Shown in pieces: positions 54,635 to 63,661 of a stretch of 64,000 bases of DNA (its first letter is position 1; each line of letters starts with the position of its first letter). The translations under genes were made by a program, and so were the position numbers. Origin of the DNA: Fuscovulum ytuae (GTDB lineage Bacteria; Pseudomonadota; Alphaproteobacteria; Rhodobacterales; Rhodobacteraceae); contig NZ_CP124535.1 in the NCBI RefSeq assembly GCF_029953595.1, positions 434,001 to 498,000 on the forward strand. Reading direction: 5' to 3'. A model generated the notes under the pieces. It did not search any database. It was not told the origin of the DNA and saw only the letters and a program-made list of their open reading frames with translations.

Positions 54635-55369
54635 ATGTCCAAACCGGTTCTTGATGCATCGGTCACCTATCGTCGCGTGATGCTCAAGATTTCCGGCGAG
54701 GCCTTGATGGGCGATCAGGGCTTTGGCCTGCATCCCCCCACTGTCCAGCGCATCGCGCAGGAGGTGAAGTCGGTGCATGATCTGGGCGTCGAGATCTGCA
54801 TGGTGATCGGCGGGGGCAATATCTTCCGCGGGCTTGCCGGATCGGCGCAGGGGATGGAGCGGACGACGGCGGATTACATGGGGATGCTGGCGACGGTGAT
54901 GAACGCGCTGGCGATGCAATCCGCGCTCGAATCGCTTGGGGTGTTCACGCGGGTGATCAGCGCGATCCCGATGGATCAGGTCTGTGAGCCTTATATCCGC
55001 CGCCGCGCGGTGCGGCATCTGGAGAAGAAGCGGGTCTGCATCTTTGCCGCCGGAACCGGGAACCCGTATTTCACCACCGACACGGCGGCCACGCTGCGCG
55101 CCAATGAGATGGCCTGCCAGGCGATCTTCAAAGGCACCAAGGTGGATGGAGTCTATGACAAGGACCCCAAGAAGCACGCCGATGCGAAACGCTATGAGAC
55201 GGTGAGCTATGACGAATGTCTGGCCAAGCATCTGGGGGTGATGGATGCCTCCGCCATTGCATTGGCGCGGGACAATAACCTGCCGATCATCGTCTTTTCG
55301 CTGGATGAACCGGGCGGGTTCCGGGGCATCTTGCGCGGCGAGGGCACCTATACGCGGGTTCAGGGGTAA
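54635..55369 (+). CDS. pyrH: UMP kinase
   Basis: The 244-residue amino-acid-kinase-fold enzyme phosphorylates UMP to [15 protein letters not shown] (residues 11-22) is the nucleotide-binding start, [12 protein letters not shown] the GGGN loop, [15 protein letters not shown] and [14 protein letters not shown] further signatures. First gene of the pyrH-frr-uppS-cdsA-dxr-rseP run; UDP made here also feeds envelope precursors. Confidence 0.97.
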   Translation: MSKPVLDASVTYRRVMLKISGEALMGDQGFGLHPPTVQRIAQEVKSVHDLGVEICMVIGGGNIFRGLAGSAQGMERTTADYMGMLATVMNALAMQSALESLGVFTRVISAIPMDQVCEPYIRRRAVRHLEKKRVCIFAAGTGNPYFTTDTAATLRANEMACQAIFKGTKVDGVYDKDPKKHADAKRYETVSYDECLAKHLGVMDASAIALARDNNLPIIVFSLDEPGGFRGILRGEGTYTRVQG

Positions 55370-55380
55370 GACCGGGTGGC

Positions 55381-55400
55381 AGGCGGGGGAAGCCCCGCCT
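55381..55400 (+). terminator. GC hairpin between pyrH and frr
   Basis: AGGCGGGG-GAAG-CCCCGCCT, an 8-bp stem followed by TACTCTCTGTTT, 12 bp past the pyrH stop. It could be a partial terminator or attenuator, since frr is read in the same direction 85 bp on. Its sequence resembles the hairpins in the 33284-33357 element. Confidence 0.5.
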
Positions 55401-55484
55401 TACTCTCTGTTTCGTTATTATGACGCTCTGCTATAGAACAGGGAAACGGCCTTGGTAGCGGCCGAAAGAATGAAGGAAGACCAT

Positions 55485-56051
55485 ATGTCGGCTGACGACC
55501 TCGAGATCGACCTTGATGCCATCGAGCGCCGGATGGAGGGTGCCATGACCGCGCTGAAGCAGGAATTTGCTTCGCTGCGGACCGGGCGGGCATCTGCCCA
55601 GATGCTGGACCCTATTCAGGTGGACGCCTATGGCCAGATGACGCCGATCAACCAGCTGGGCACTGTGAACGTGCCTGAGCCGCGGATGGTGGTGATCAAT
55701 GTCTGGGACAAGGGCATGATCGGCAAGGTCGAAAAGGCCATTCGCGAAAGCGGGCTGGGGATCAACCCGGTGACCGATGGGCCGTTGATCCGCCTGCCGA
55801 TCCCGGAATTGAACGAGCAGCGGCGCAAGGAACTGGCCAAAGTTGCTTCGCAATATGCCGAAAGCGCGAAGATCGCCATTCGTAACGTCCGGCGCGACGG
55901 GATGGACCAGATCAAGAAGGCCAAATCGGCGGGCATGTCCGAAGATGACCAGAAGATGTGGGCCGATGAAGTGCAGGACCTGACCGACAAGGCGATTGCG
56001 GCGGTCGACAAGGCGCTTGAGATCAAGCAAGCCGAGATCATGCAGGTCTGA
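55485..56051 (+). CDS. frr: Ribosome recycling factor
   Basis: RRF splits post-termination ribosomes with EF-G. The 188-residue protein contains the family signature [40 protein letters not shown] and the C-terminal helix [37 protein letters not shown] chose the ATG at 55485, with AAGGAAG 6 bases upstream; an earlier in-frame start has no support. Confidence 0.97.
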   Translation: MSADDLEIDLDAIERRMEGAMTALKQEFASLRTGRASAQMLDPIQVDAYGQMTPINQLGTVNVPEPRMVVINVWDKGMIGKVEKAIRESGLGINPVTDGPLIRLPIPELNEQRRKELAKVASQYAESAKIAIRNVRRDGMDQIKKAKSAGMSEDDQKMWADEVQDLTDKAIAAVDKALEIKQAEIMQV

Positions 56052-56112
56052 AGGTCGCGGGGCGTGGGTCCGGTACCCGGTGCGGGCGCGGGCAGTTGGG
56101 GGGAGAGCGGGA

Positions 56113-56856
56113 TTGCGAAGAGCTGACAGCACGGAGCCGTCGCGCACGCCCCGGCCTGCAGAGCATGTGGCCATTATCATGGATGGGAATGGGCGCTGGG
56201 CCACATCGCGCGGCTGGCCGCGTCTGGTGGGGCATCGGCGCGGGGCGGAACGGGTGCGCGAGATTGTGCGCGCCTGTCCCGACCTTGGTATCCGTTGGCT
56301 GACCGTCTATGCCTTTTCGACCGAGAATTGGAAACGGTCCACCGAAGAGGTGCTGGGCCTGATGGCGATCTTTGCCCGATATATCGAGCGTGAGGCGGAT
56401 CGGCTGGCGGTGGAAGGTGTCAGGCTTCGGTTCATCGGAGATCGGTCGCGGTTGGACCCGAAATTGCAGGCGATGATGGCTGGGATCGAGGCGCGCACGG
56501 CGCCCGGCACGCGGTTGAACCTGACTGTGGCGATCAATTACGGCGGGCGGGATGAGATCGCGCGGGCGGCGCGGTCCGTCGCGCGGGCGGTGGCCGAGGG
56601 GCGGCTTGCGCCCGAGGCGGTGACGGAGGCGAGTTTTGCTGCGCATCTCGATACGGCTGATCTGCCCGATCCCGATTTGGTGATCCGCACGAGTGGGGAG
56701 ACCCGCACCTCGAATTTCCTGCCATGGCAGGCCGCCTATGCGGAATATGAGTTCACCCAGACCCTGTGGCCGGATTTCACGGCGGCGGAGCTGGGGGCCA
56801 TTGTCGCGCGATTCGGCAATCGTGAGCGGCGCTTTGGCGGGGTGGTCCGGGCATGA
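56113..56856 (+). CDS. uppS: Undecaprenyl diphosphate synthase
   Basis: UppS condenses eight IPP units onto FPP to make the lipid carrier of cell-wall synthesis. The product of about 247 residues has HVAIIMDGNGRWATSRGWPRLVGH (catalytic Asp and FPP site), FSTENWKRS, and DLVIRTSGETRTSNFLPWQAAYAEYEF (IPP site). No ATG suits the N-terminus; a TTG at 56113 with GGAGAG upstream fits best. A GTG nearer the catalytic motif would be too short. Confidence 0.93.
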   Translation: MRRADSTEPSRTPRPAEHVAIIMDGNGRWATSRGWPRLVGHRRGAERVREIVRACPDLGIRWLTVYAFSTENWKRSTEEVLGLMAIFARYIEREADRLAVEGVRLRFIGDRSRLDPKLQAMMAGIEARTAPGTRLNLTVAINYGGRDEIARAARSVARAVAEGRLAPEAVTEASFAAHLDTADLPDPDLVIRTSGETRTSNFLPWQAAYAEYEFTQTLWPDFTAAELGAIVARFGNRERRFGGVVRA

Positions 56857-57668
56857 CCGGAGGGGAAGGCGGCGGCGGTCCCGCAGCGGCGGGGCGGTGG
56901 AACGATCTGCGGCCGCGCGTGGTGTCGGCCATCGTGATGATCGCTGTCGGCGCGGCAGAGATTTGGCTGGGTGGGCCGTCCTTTGCTGTGCTGGTGATCC
57001 TTTTGACGGCGGGGATGATCTGGGAATTGGCGGTGATGACCGCGCCGGTGCAGAAGAACCGCCCGCTGTTGATGGCGGGGATCGCGGCGGCGGCATTGGC
57101 GGCGGCCTTGGTGCTGCGGTCTGATCTGGCGGCGGCGATGGTTCTTGTGCCGTCCTTGGCGCTGGCCCTGTCGCCGCGGCGCGACAGGCGGCTGGCGGCG
57201 GTCTATGCGGCGGCGATCATGGTCGCGGGTTACGGGCTGGTGGAATTGCGCGACACGATCGGCACGACGGGCATTCTGTGGCTGGTGATCGTGGTGGTGA
57301 TGTCGGATGTGGCGGGCTATTTCGCCGGGCGGATGATCGGGGGGCCGAAATTCTGGCCTGCGGTCAGCCCGAAGAAGACATGGTCCGGCACGGTGGCGGG
57401 CTGGATCGGGGCGGCATTGGTGGGGCTTGGCTTCGTGCTGGCGGGCATGGGCGGGTGGCTGTTGGTCCTGTTGTCGCCGGTCGTGGCCTTTGCGGGGCAG
57501 TTGGGCGACATTCTTGAAAGCTGGATGAAGCGGCGGGCGGGGATCAAGGATTCCTCGCAGCTTATCCCCGGTCATGGTGGGCTGCTGGATCGGTTCGACG
57601 CATTGATTGGGGCGACGGTTCTGGTGATGCTGCTGGGGTTGTTCTTCAAGAACCTACCGATTGGCTGA
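56853..57668 (+). CDS. cdsA: Phosphatidate cytidylyltransferase
   Basis: CdsA makes CDP-diacylglycerol, the precursor of all phospholipids. The 271-residue polytopic protein ends with the family signature LGDILESWMKRRAGIKDSSQLIPGHGGLLDRFDAL, preceded by SPKKTWSGTVAGWIG. It overlaps uppS by 4 bp (ATGA), a strong sign of coupling. Confidence 0.95.
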   Translation: MTGGEGGGGPAAAGRWNDLRPRVVSAIVMIAVGAAEIWLGGPSFAVLVILLTAGMIWELAVMTAPVQKNRPLLMAGIAAAALAAALVLRSDLAAAMVLVPSLALALSPRRDRRLAAVYAAAIMVAGYGLVELRDTIGTTGILWLVIVVVMSDVAGYFAGRMIGGPKFWPAVSPKKTWSGTVAGWIGAALVGLGFVLAGMGGWLLVLLSPVVAFAGQLGDILESWMKRRAGIKDSSQLIPGHGGLLDRFDALIGATVLVMLLGLFFKNLPIG

Positions 57669-57672
57669 GGGA

Positions 57673-58854
57673 ATGCGGTCCATTTCGATCTTTGGGGCCA
57701 CTGGGTCCATCGGGCAGAGCACGTTCGACCTGATCCGTCGGGCGGGTGGGGCAGATGCCTATCGCACCGTGGCTTTGACCGGGGCGCGGAATGTGTCGCT
57801 TTTGGCCCAGATGGCGCGCGAATTGCGGGCCGAGGTGGCGGTGGTGGCGCATGAAGAGGAATTGCCAGCCTTGCGCGCGGCCTTGGCCGGATCGGGGGTC
57901 GAGGCTGCGGCGGGAGAGGCCGCGATTGCCGAGGCGGCGGATCGGCCTGCCGATTGGGTGATGAGCGGGATCGTCGGCGCCGCGGGGCTGGTGCCGGGGA
58001 TGCGGGCGCTTCGCCATGGGCGGATGCTGGCCCTGGCCAATAAAGAAAGCCTTGTGACGGCGGGATCGCTGCTGTTGTCGACGGCCAAGGCGCATGGGGC
58101 GACCATCCTGCCTGTGGATAGCGAGCATTCGGCGGTGTTTCAGGCCCTGACGGGTGAGGATGCGGGCGCGGTGGAGCGGGTGATCATCACTGCATCGGGC
58201 GGGCCGTTCCGCACTTGGCCGATGGAAAAGCTGGCGCGGGCCACGGTGGCCGAGGCGAAGGCGCATCCGAATTGGTCGATGGGCAGCCGGATCAGCATCG
58301 ACAGCGCGTCGATGTTCAACAAGGCGCTGGAATTGATCGAGACGCGGGAATTCTTTGGTTTTCCGCCCGAGATGATCGAGGTTTTGGTGCATCCGCAAAG
58401 CATTGTGCATGCGCTTGTGGGGTTTCGGGATGGCGGCGTGATGGCGCATCTGGGGCCTGCGGACATGCGCCATGCCATCGGATTCGCGCTGCATTGGCCT
58501 GATCGGGGCGATGTGCCGGTGGAGCGGCTTGATCTGGCGCGGCTGGGTTCCTTGAGCTTCGAAGCGCCCGACCCAGAGCGATTCCCGGCGCTGCGTCTGG
58601 CGCGCGAGGTGATGCGGGTGCGGGGCTTGGCGGGGGCGGCGTTTAATGCGGCCAAAGAGATCGCTCTCGACAATTTCATGACGGGTCGCATTGGATTCCT
58701 TGCTATGGCAGCCGTAGTAGAGGAGACGCTTGCCGTTCTTTCGGCCGAGACTGGCCTTGGAAATGCCCCGACGGGGTTGGAAGACGTGCTGGCCATGGAC
58801 CGATTGGCACGGGTGCGGGCTGCGGAATGCGCGGCGCGCTTGAAAGAGGGCTGA
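57673..58854 (+). CDS. dxr: 1-deoxy-D-xylulose-5-phosphate reductoisomerase
   Basis: Dxr commits DXP to MEP in the non-mevalonate isoprenoid pathway, which feeds UppS. The 393-residue protein has the NADPH motif SIFGATGSIGQST, ALANKESLV, the metal/catalytic DSEHSAVFQ, and ASGGPFRTW. I chose the ATG at 57673 because homologues begin MRxxSIFGATGS; a TTG at 57661 inside the cdsA end is the alternative. Confidence 0.96.
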   Translation: MRSISIFGATGSIGQSTFDLIRRAGGADAYRTVALTGARNVSLLAQMARELRAEVAVVAHEEELPALRAALAGSGVEAAAGEAAIAEAADRPADWVMSGIVGAAGLVPGMRALRHGRMLALANKESLVTAGSLLLSTAKAHGATILPVDSEHSAVFQALTGEDAGAVERVIITASGGPFRTWPMEKLARATVAEAKAHPNWSMGSRISIDSASMFNKALELIETREFFGFPPEMIEVLVHPQSIVHALVGFRDGGVMAHLGPADMRHAIGFALHWPDRGDVPVERLDLARLGSLSFEAPDPERFPALRLAREVMRVRGLAGAAFNAAKEIALDNFMTGRIGFLAMAAVVEETLAVLSAETGLGNAPTGLEDVLAMDRLARVRAAECAARLKEG

Positions 58855-58860
58855 CTAAGC

Positions 58861-60198
58861 GTGGAAGTGATCAATCTGATCCCGAGTTTCGGCGGTCTGG
58901 CCTATACGGTACTGGCCTTTGTCGCGGCACTGATCATCATCGTCTTTGTCCATGAATATGGCCATTACATCGTGGGGCGCTGGTCCGGCATCCATGCCGA
59001 GGTGTTCTCGATCGGATTCGGGCCAGTCCTTTGGTCGGGTTTTGACAAGCGCGGGACGCGCTGGCAGATCGCTGCGCTGCCCTTGGGGGGGTATGTCCGC
59101 TTCTTGGGGGATTCGAACGCCTCATCCGTGGGGCAATCGGCGGCGGTGGATGGGCTGACGGCGGAACAGCGTCGCGCAACGATGACGGGGGCGCCGCTTT
59201 GGGCGCGGACGGCGACGGTTGCAGCGGGACCGGTGTTTAATTTCGTGCTGTCCATAGGCATTTTTGCCGGGATTTTCCTTTGGAATGGCATTGCTACGGA
59301 TGTGCCCACGGTGGGCAGCGTGCGCGGTTTGCCCGCGCAGACGGTGGCGTTGCAGCCCGGCGACCGGATCGAGGCGCTGGGCGGGATCGAGACGCCGGAT
59401 TTCGCGTCTTTCATGGCGGCGGCGGGCGATTTGCCGGTCGAGGCCGTGGTGGACTATCGGGTCGAGCGTAACGGGGCGGATGTCGCGCTTCGGGACAGCC
59501 ACCCCTTGCCGCCCGTGGTTGAAACGGTGCAACCGGATTCGGCGGCGCGCGATGCCGGGCTTTTGCCCGGTGACGTGATCCTGTCGGTGAATGGTGAGCC
59601 GGTCGTGACCTTTCCGCATTTGCGCGAGATTGTCGGGGCGTCGGATGGCCAGCCCTTGACCCTTCTTCTGGCGCGTGACGGCAAGGAGATGGAGTTGACG
59701 CTGACCCCACGGCGGGTGGACCTGCCGCGTGCGGAAGGCGGGTTTGAGACGCGCTGGTTGATCGGGCTAACCGGGGCGCTGTATTTCGAGCCGGAAACAC
59801 GGCAGCCGGGCCTGGTGGAAAGCCTAGGCCTTGGCGCAACGCAAAGCTGGCAGATTGCAACCACGTCGCTGTCGGGGCTGTGGCATATGGTGACGGGGGC
59901 GATTTCGTCCTGCAACCTGCGCGGCCCGATCGGGATTGCCGAAACCTCGGGTGCGGCGGCGAGCGCGGGGGCGACAAGCTTTATCTGGTTCATCGCGATG
60001 CTTTCGACGGCGGTGGGGCTGATGAACCTGTTTCCGGTGCCGGTTCTGGATGGTGGGCATCTGGTGTTTTACGCCTATGAGGCGGTGACGGGGAAACAGC
60101 CCTCGGCGCGGGCCTTGCAGGTGTTGATGGCGGTGGGGCTGACGGCGATCCTGACGCTGATGGTTTTTGCGCTGTCGAACGATCTTTTCTGCCCCTAA
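58861..60198 (+). CDS. rseP: Site-2 protease RseP
   Basis: RseP is an intramembrane zinc metalloprotease that cleaves anti-sigma factors and signal-peptide remnants. The 445-residue protein starts with GTG, has HEYGHY (HExxH) near residue 37, two PDZ-like regions (PGDRIEAL near 163, LPGDVILSVNGEPVV near 238) and PVPVLDGGHLVFY (LDG ligand motif) near 395. It lies 6 bp after dxr. Confidence 0.95.
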   Translation: MEVINLIPSFGGLAYTVLAFVAALIIIVFVHEYGHYIVGRWSGIHAEVFSIGFGPVLWSGFDKRGTRWQIAALPLGGYVRFLGDSNASSVGQSAAVDGLTAEQRRATMTGAPLWARTATVAAGPVFNFVLSIGIFAGIFLWNGIATDVPTVGSVRGLPAQTVALQPGDRIEALGGIETPDFASFMAAAGDLPVEAVVDYRVERNGADVALRDSHPLPPVVETVQPDSAARDAGLLPGDVILSVNGEPVVTFPHLREIVGASDGQPLTLLLARDGKEMELTLTPRRVDLPRAEGGFETRWLIGLTGALYFEPETRQPGLVESLGLGATQSWQIATTSLSGLWHMVTGAISSCNLRGPIGIAETSGAAASAGATSFIWFIAMLSTAVGLMNLFPVPVLDGGHLVFYAYEAVTGKQPSARALQVLMAVGLTAILTLMVFALSNDLFCP

Positions 60199-60327
60199 GG
60201 CGCAGGTCGCGCGCCTGCGATTGCTGCAAGCACGGTCCTTTGCGTCGCGAAAGCGCCGAGAGGGGGCCAAACTCGCGCCACAATCGGACCCTATCCCAAA
60301 ACGCACCAAAGGAATGGAGGGTTCGTC

Positions 60328-60465
60328 ATGAGCAGCATCACCAAAGGATATCGTGGCCTGTCCATCATCATGGTGGTGAATTCGGACCGGATCTTCTCGG
60401 TCGCGACGATGGCGGCCGGTTTGCTGGCCGGGGCCTTCCTCGGCGCGCAGTTTCTGGGTCATTAA
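60328..60465 (+). CDS. Small single-helix membrane protein, 45 residues
   Basis: The frame begins ATG with GGAGG 7 bases upstream and reads MSSITKGYRGLSIIMVVNSD then RIFSVATMAAGLLAGAFLGA and QFLGH. The second half is a single hydrophobic helix. The strong ribosome binding site, codon use and position between rseP and bamA speak for a real gene. I recall short proteins with a GLSI..V.NSDR.F pattern in related genomes, but cannot name the family. It may act on envelope assembly, by position only. Confidence 0.6.
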   Translation: MSSITKGYRGLSIIMVVNSDRIFSVATMAAGLLAGAFLGAQFLGH

Positions 60466-60489
60466 GGTTGGGAAACCGACCACAGCCTT

Positions 60490-60518
60490 TTGACAATCCC
60501 CGCTTGTCAGGCTAGTGA
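60490..60518 (+). promoter_or_regulatory. Sigma-70-type promoter for bamA
   Basis: TTGACA (60490-60495), a 17-bp spacer, and TAGTGA (60513-60518) lie 36 bp before the bamA start. The -35 box is a perfect consensus; the -10 box matches three of six. It would allow bamA-skp-fabZ to be transcribed apart from the genes upstream. Confidence 0.5.
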
Positions 60519-60553
60519 AGACACAAGAATTTGTTAATGGCGGGGCGGGATCC

Positions 60554-62908
60554 ATGCGGAAGAGGACAGGCGTGTTCGATGCGTCGGTGCGGTCGAGCGT
60601 GGGGATGGTCCGCCCGGCTCTGACGGCGATTTTCCTTTCCACAGCCGCCGTTACCGTGACACCCTTCACTCCGGCGATTGCCCAAAGCTACAGCTTTTCA
60701 ACCGTGCGCGTTGAAGGCAATCAGGCGATCGAGCCGCAGACCATCCTTGCCTATGCTGGAATCGGGCGGGGCGAGACGGTCAGCGCGGCGCGTCTGAACG
60801 ACGCGTATCAGAGCATTGTGAATTCGGGTCTGTTCGAATCCGTCGAACTGATTCCGCAGGGCGGGACGCTGATCATTCGGGTTGTCGAATATCCGATGGT
60901 CAATATCGTCAACTTCGAGGGCAATGCCCGCCTGAAGGATGAGGAACTGGCCGAAATCGCCAAGTCCAAGGGGCGGATGGTCTATTCGCCGTCGCAAGCC
61001 GAAGAGGATGCGGCCGCAATTGCCGAGGCCTATCGTGTGCGGGGGCGGATCGCGGCGACGGTCGATCCGCGCATCATCCGGCGCGATGGCAACCGCGTTG
61101 ATCTGGTGTTCGAGATTACCGAAGGCCGTGTGGCAGAGATTGAGCGTCTGTCCTTTGTGGGCAACCGCGCCTTTACCGACCGCCGCTTGCGGCAGGTGCT
61201 GGAGACCAAGCAGGCCGGTCTGCTGCGGCAGATCATCCAGCGCGATACCTTCGTGGCCGAGAGGCTGGAACTGGACAAGCAGCTGCTGCGCGACTTCTAT
61301 CTGGCGCGTGGCTATGCCGATATTCAGGTGCTGGACGCCACATCGGATGTGTCGCGCGAGCGGGATGCGTTCTTCGTGACCTTTACGATCCGCGAAGGCC
61401 AGCAGTTCCGGATCGGTGAGGTTTCGACCGTTTCCGAGATCGAGGGGCTGGATGCCGCCGAATTCGCAGCGGCGCAGCGCATCCGCAGCGGTGAGGTTTG
61501 GTCGCCCGCCCTGATCGAGAACAATATTGCCCGGATGGAAAACCTTGCGCTGCGCAAGGGCCTGACTTTCGTGCGCGTCGATCCGCGGATCACGCGGGAC
61601 GAACGGGGCGGTTTGCTGGATGTGGAATTCGCCATCGTGCGTGGCGAGCGCATTTTCGTGGAACGCATCGATATCGAGGGCAATACCACGACCATGGATC
61701 AGGTGGTGCGCCGCCAGTTCCGCACCGTGGAAGGCGATCCGCTGAATCCGCGCGAAATCCGGCAAGCGGCTGAACGCATCCGCGCGCTGGGCTTCTTTGC
61801 CGATGCGCAGGTGAATGCCGAGCCGGGCAGCACTGCGGATCAGGTGGTGGTGAATGTTGACGTTGAAGAGCAGCCGACAGGGTCGCTCACCTTTGGCGCA
61901 AGCTATGGCGTGTCATCGGGTGTCGGCTTCAACGTGGGCCTGAACGAACAGAACTTCCTTGGTCGGGGGCAGGGGCTTGGCCTTTCGCTATCGACCGGGA
62001 CGGACACGTCGGAGGGATCTTTCACCTTCGTGGAGCCTGCCTTCCTTGGCCGGGACGTCGCGCTTAAGTTTTCGGTGTCCTACCGTGAGTCGGACAATGA
62101 GAATTCGACTACCTATGATACGCGCGTGGGCCGCCTGTCGCCTGCGTTGGAATTCCCGCTGGGCGAGCTGAGCCGGTTGGAAGTGCGCTATACCTACAAA
62201 GATTCGAAGATTTCCGACGCGCCTGCGGCGGCGTCGAACATCATCAAGACCGAAGCGGCGCTGGGCGCGCAGGTGACCAGTTCGATCGGCTACACTTATA
62301 GCTATGACACGCGGATCAGCGGGTTGAACCCGAAGGGCGGGTTGCTTTTGCGCTTTGGTCAGGATTTCGCGGGGCTGGGCGGCGATACGCAATACATCAT
62401 GACGACGGCCCTTGCGCTTGCCGAGACGAAGGTTGCGCAGGAAGAGGTGACGCTGCGCGCCATCTTTGAAGGCGGCATGATCAACAGCCTTGGCGGCACG
62501 AACAGCCAAATCACCGAGCGTTTCTTTGGCGGTGGCAAGATTCGTGGCTTTGAGCCCGGCGGGATCGGGCCGCGGGATCGCAATGCGCTGAACGATGCTT
62601 TGGGCGGCAACATGTTTGCCGTCGCGCGCTTTGAAGCCGATTTCCCGGTGGGCCTGCCAGAAGAATATGGCATCACGGGCGGCGTGTTCTTTGACGTGGG
62701 ATCCGTCTGGAGCCTTGATAACATCAATGGCGGGGCGGCGGGTGCCAATCCGGTGGACGATTCCATGAACCTGCGGTCGGCCGTGGGTGTGTCGATCTTC
62801 TGGGATACGCCTGTTGGGCCGCTGCGGTTGAACTTTGCGAAGCCGCTGGTCAAGGAAACCTATGACCTTGAACAGACCTTCGACCTGACGGTTTCGACGC
62901 GCTTCTGA
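60554..62908 (+). CDS. bamA: Outer membrane protein assembly factor BamA
   Basis: BamA inserts beta-barrel proteins into the outer membrane. The 784-residue protein has a signal sequence (ALTAIFLSTAAVTVTPFTPAIA), five POTRA domains from about residue 40 to 400 (first: FSTVRVEGNQAIEPQTILAYAGI), and a C-terminal barrel with the GGGKIRGFEPGGIGPRD loop (VRGF-like motif) and a last strand ending VSTRF. The ATG at 60554 is preferred; 60515 would add 13 residues before the signal peptide. Confidence 0.96.
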   Translation: MRKRTGVFDASVRSSVGMVRPALTAIFLSTAAVTVTPFTPAIAQSYSFSTVRVEGNQAIEPQTILAYAGIGRGETVSAARLNDAYQSIVNSGLFESVELIPQGGTLIIRVVEYPMVNIVNFEGNARLKDEELAEIAKSKGRMVYSPSQAEEDAAAIAEAYRVRGRIAATVDPRIIRRDGNRVDLVFEITEGRVAEIERLSFVGNRAFTDRRLRQVLETKQAGLLRQIIQRDTFVAERLELDKQLLRDFYLARGYADIQVLDATSDVSRERDAFFVTFTIREGQQFRIGEVSTVSEIEGLDAAEFAAAQRIRSGEVWSPALIENNIARMENLALRKGLTFVRVDPRITRDERGGLLDVEFAIVRGERIFVERIDIEGNTTTMDQVVRRQFRTVEGDPLNPREIRQAAERIRALGFFADAQVNAEPGSTADQVVVNVDVEEQPTGSLTFGASYGVSSGVGFNVGLNEQNFLGRGQGLGLSLSTGTDTSEGSFTFVEPAFLGRDVALKFSVSYRESDNENSTTYDTRVGRLSPALEFPLGELSRLEVRYTYKDSKISDAPAAASNIIKTEAALGAQVTSSIGYTYSYDTRISGLNPKGGLLLRFGQDFAGLGGDTQYIMTTALALAETKVAQEEVTLRAIFEGGMINSLGGTNSQITERFFGGGKIRGFEPGGIGPRDRNALNDALGGNMFAVARFEADFPVGLPEEYGITGGVFFDVGSVWSLDNINGGAAGANPVDDSMNLRSAVGVSIFWDTPVGPLRLNFAKPLVKETYDLEQTFDLTVSTRF

Positions 62909-63564
62909 TGGTGCGCTTGGCGCAGGGCGGCGTGGTGCGGGCAGGGCTTTTGGCCTGTGCCTTGGGCGTTGCGAGCCCGCTTTGGGCGCAAGAGCAACAG
63001 CAGCAGGTGCCAGAGGCGGCGGTGCCAAGGGCGCCGATCCTGACGCTTGACCGCGAACGCATCCTGCTTGAATCGCGCTTTGGCAAGGCGGTCGAGGCGC
63101 AGTTTCAGAAGGACAGTCAGGTTCTGATTTCGGAAAATCTGCGTCTGGAAGAGGCGCTGGAGACAGAGGAACGCGCGCTGACGGATCAGCGCGCCACCCT
63201 GCCTGCTGATGAGTTCCGCAAACTGGCCGAAGAGTTCGACAGCAAGACCGAAGCGATCCGCGCGGCGCAGGATGCGAAGTCGCGGGCGATCACGTCGCGC
63301 AGGGATGGGGAACGGCAACGGTTGCTGCAGGCGACGATTCCCATTTTGGCCGATCTGATGCGCGAAAGCGGGGCAGTCGCGATTTTCGACAAGGAGATGG
63401 TGATCCTGTCGCTGCGCGGCGTGGACATAACAGACGAGGCTATTGGTCGGATCGATGCGGTTCTGGGCGATGGCACGGAGGCGTCCGACCCAGAAGCCCT
63501 GGCAGAACCGCCGCTACCGGGCGCAGAGCCATCGCCCCCCGCCGAAGCCGCGCCGACCCCGTGA
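62908..63564 (+). CDS. skp: OmpH/Skp family periplasmic chaperone
   Basis: Skp holds unfolded outer membrane proteins for BamA. The 218-residue protein has a signal peptide ([15 protein letters not shown]), the [16 protein letters not shown] start and a long coiled-coil middle ([18 protein letters not shown] ... [13 protein letters not shown]). It adds a Pro/Glu-rich tail of about 30 residues not usual in E. coli Skp. Its ATG overlaps the bamA stop (TGATG). Confidence 0.93.
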   Translation: MVRLAQGGVVRAGLLACALGVASPLWAQEQQQQVPEAAVPRAPILTLDRERILLESRFGKAVEAQFQKDSQVLISENLRLEEALETEERALTDQRATLPADEFRKLAEEFDSKTEAIRAAQDAKSRAITSRRDGERQRLLQATIPILADLMRESGAVAIFDKEMVILSLRGVDITDEAIGRIDAVLGDGTEASDPEALAEPPLPGAEPSPPAEAAPTP

Positions 63565-63661
63565 AAGCAGGCTTTTTGCCGGATGCTTGTTTCGCTTCTG
63601 CCAAGTTGCTAGTGACAACCCGGTGGCCCGCACCCTTGGGCCACGGAAGAAGGAGAACTCG

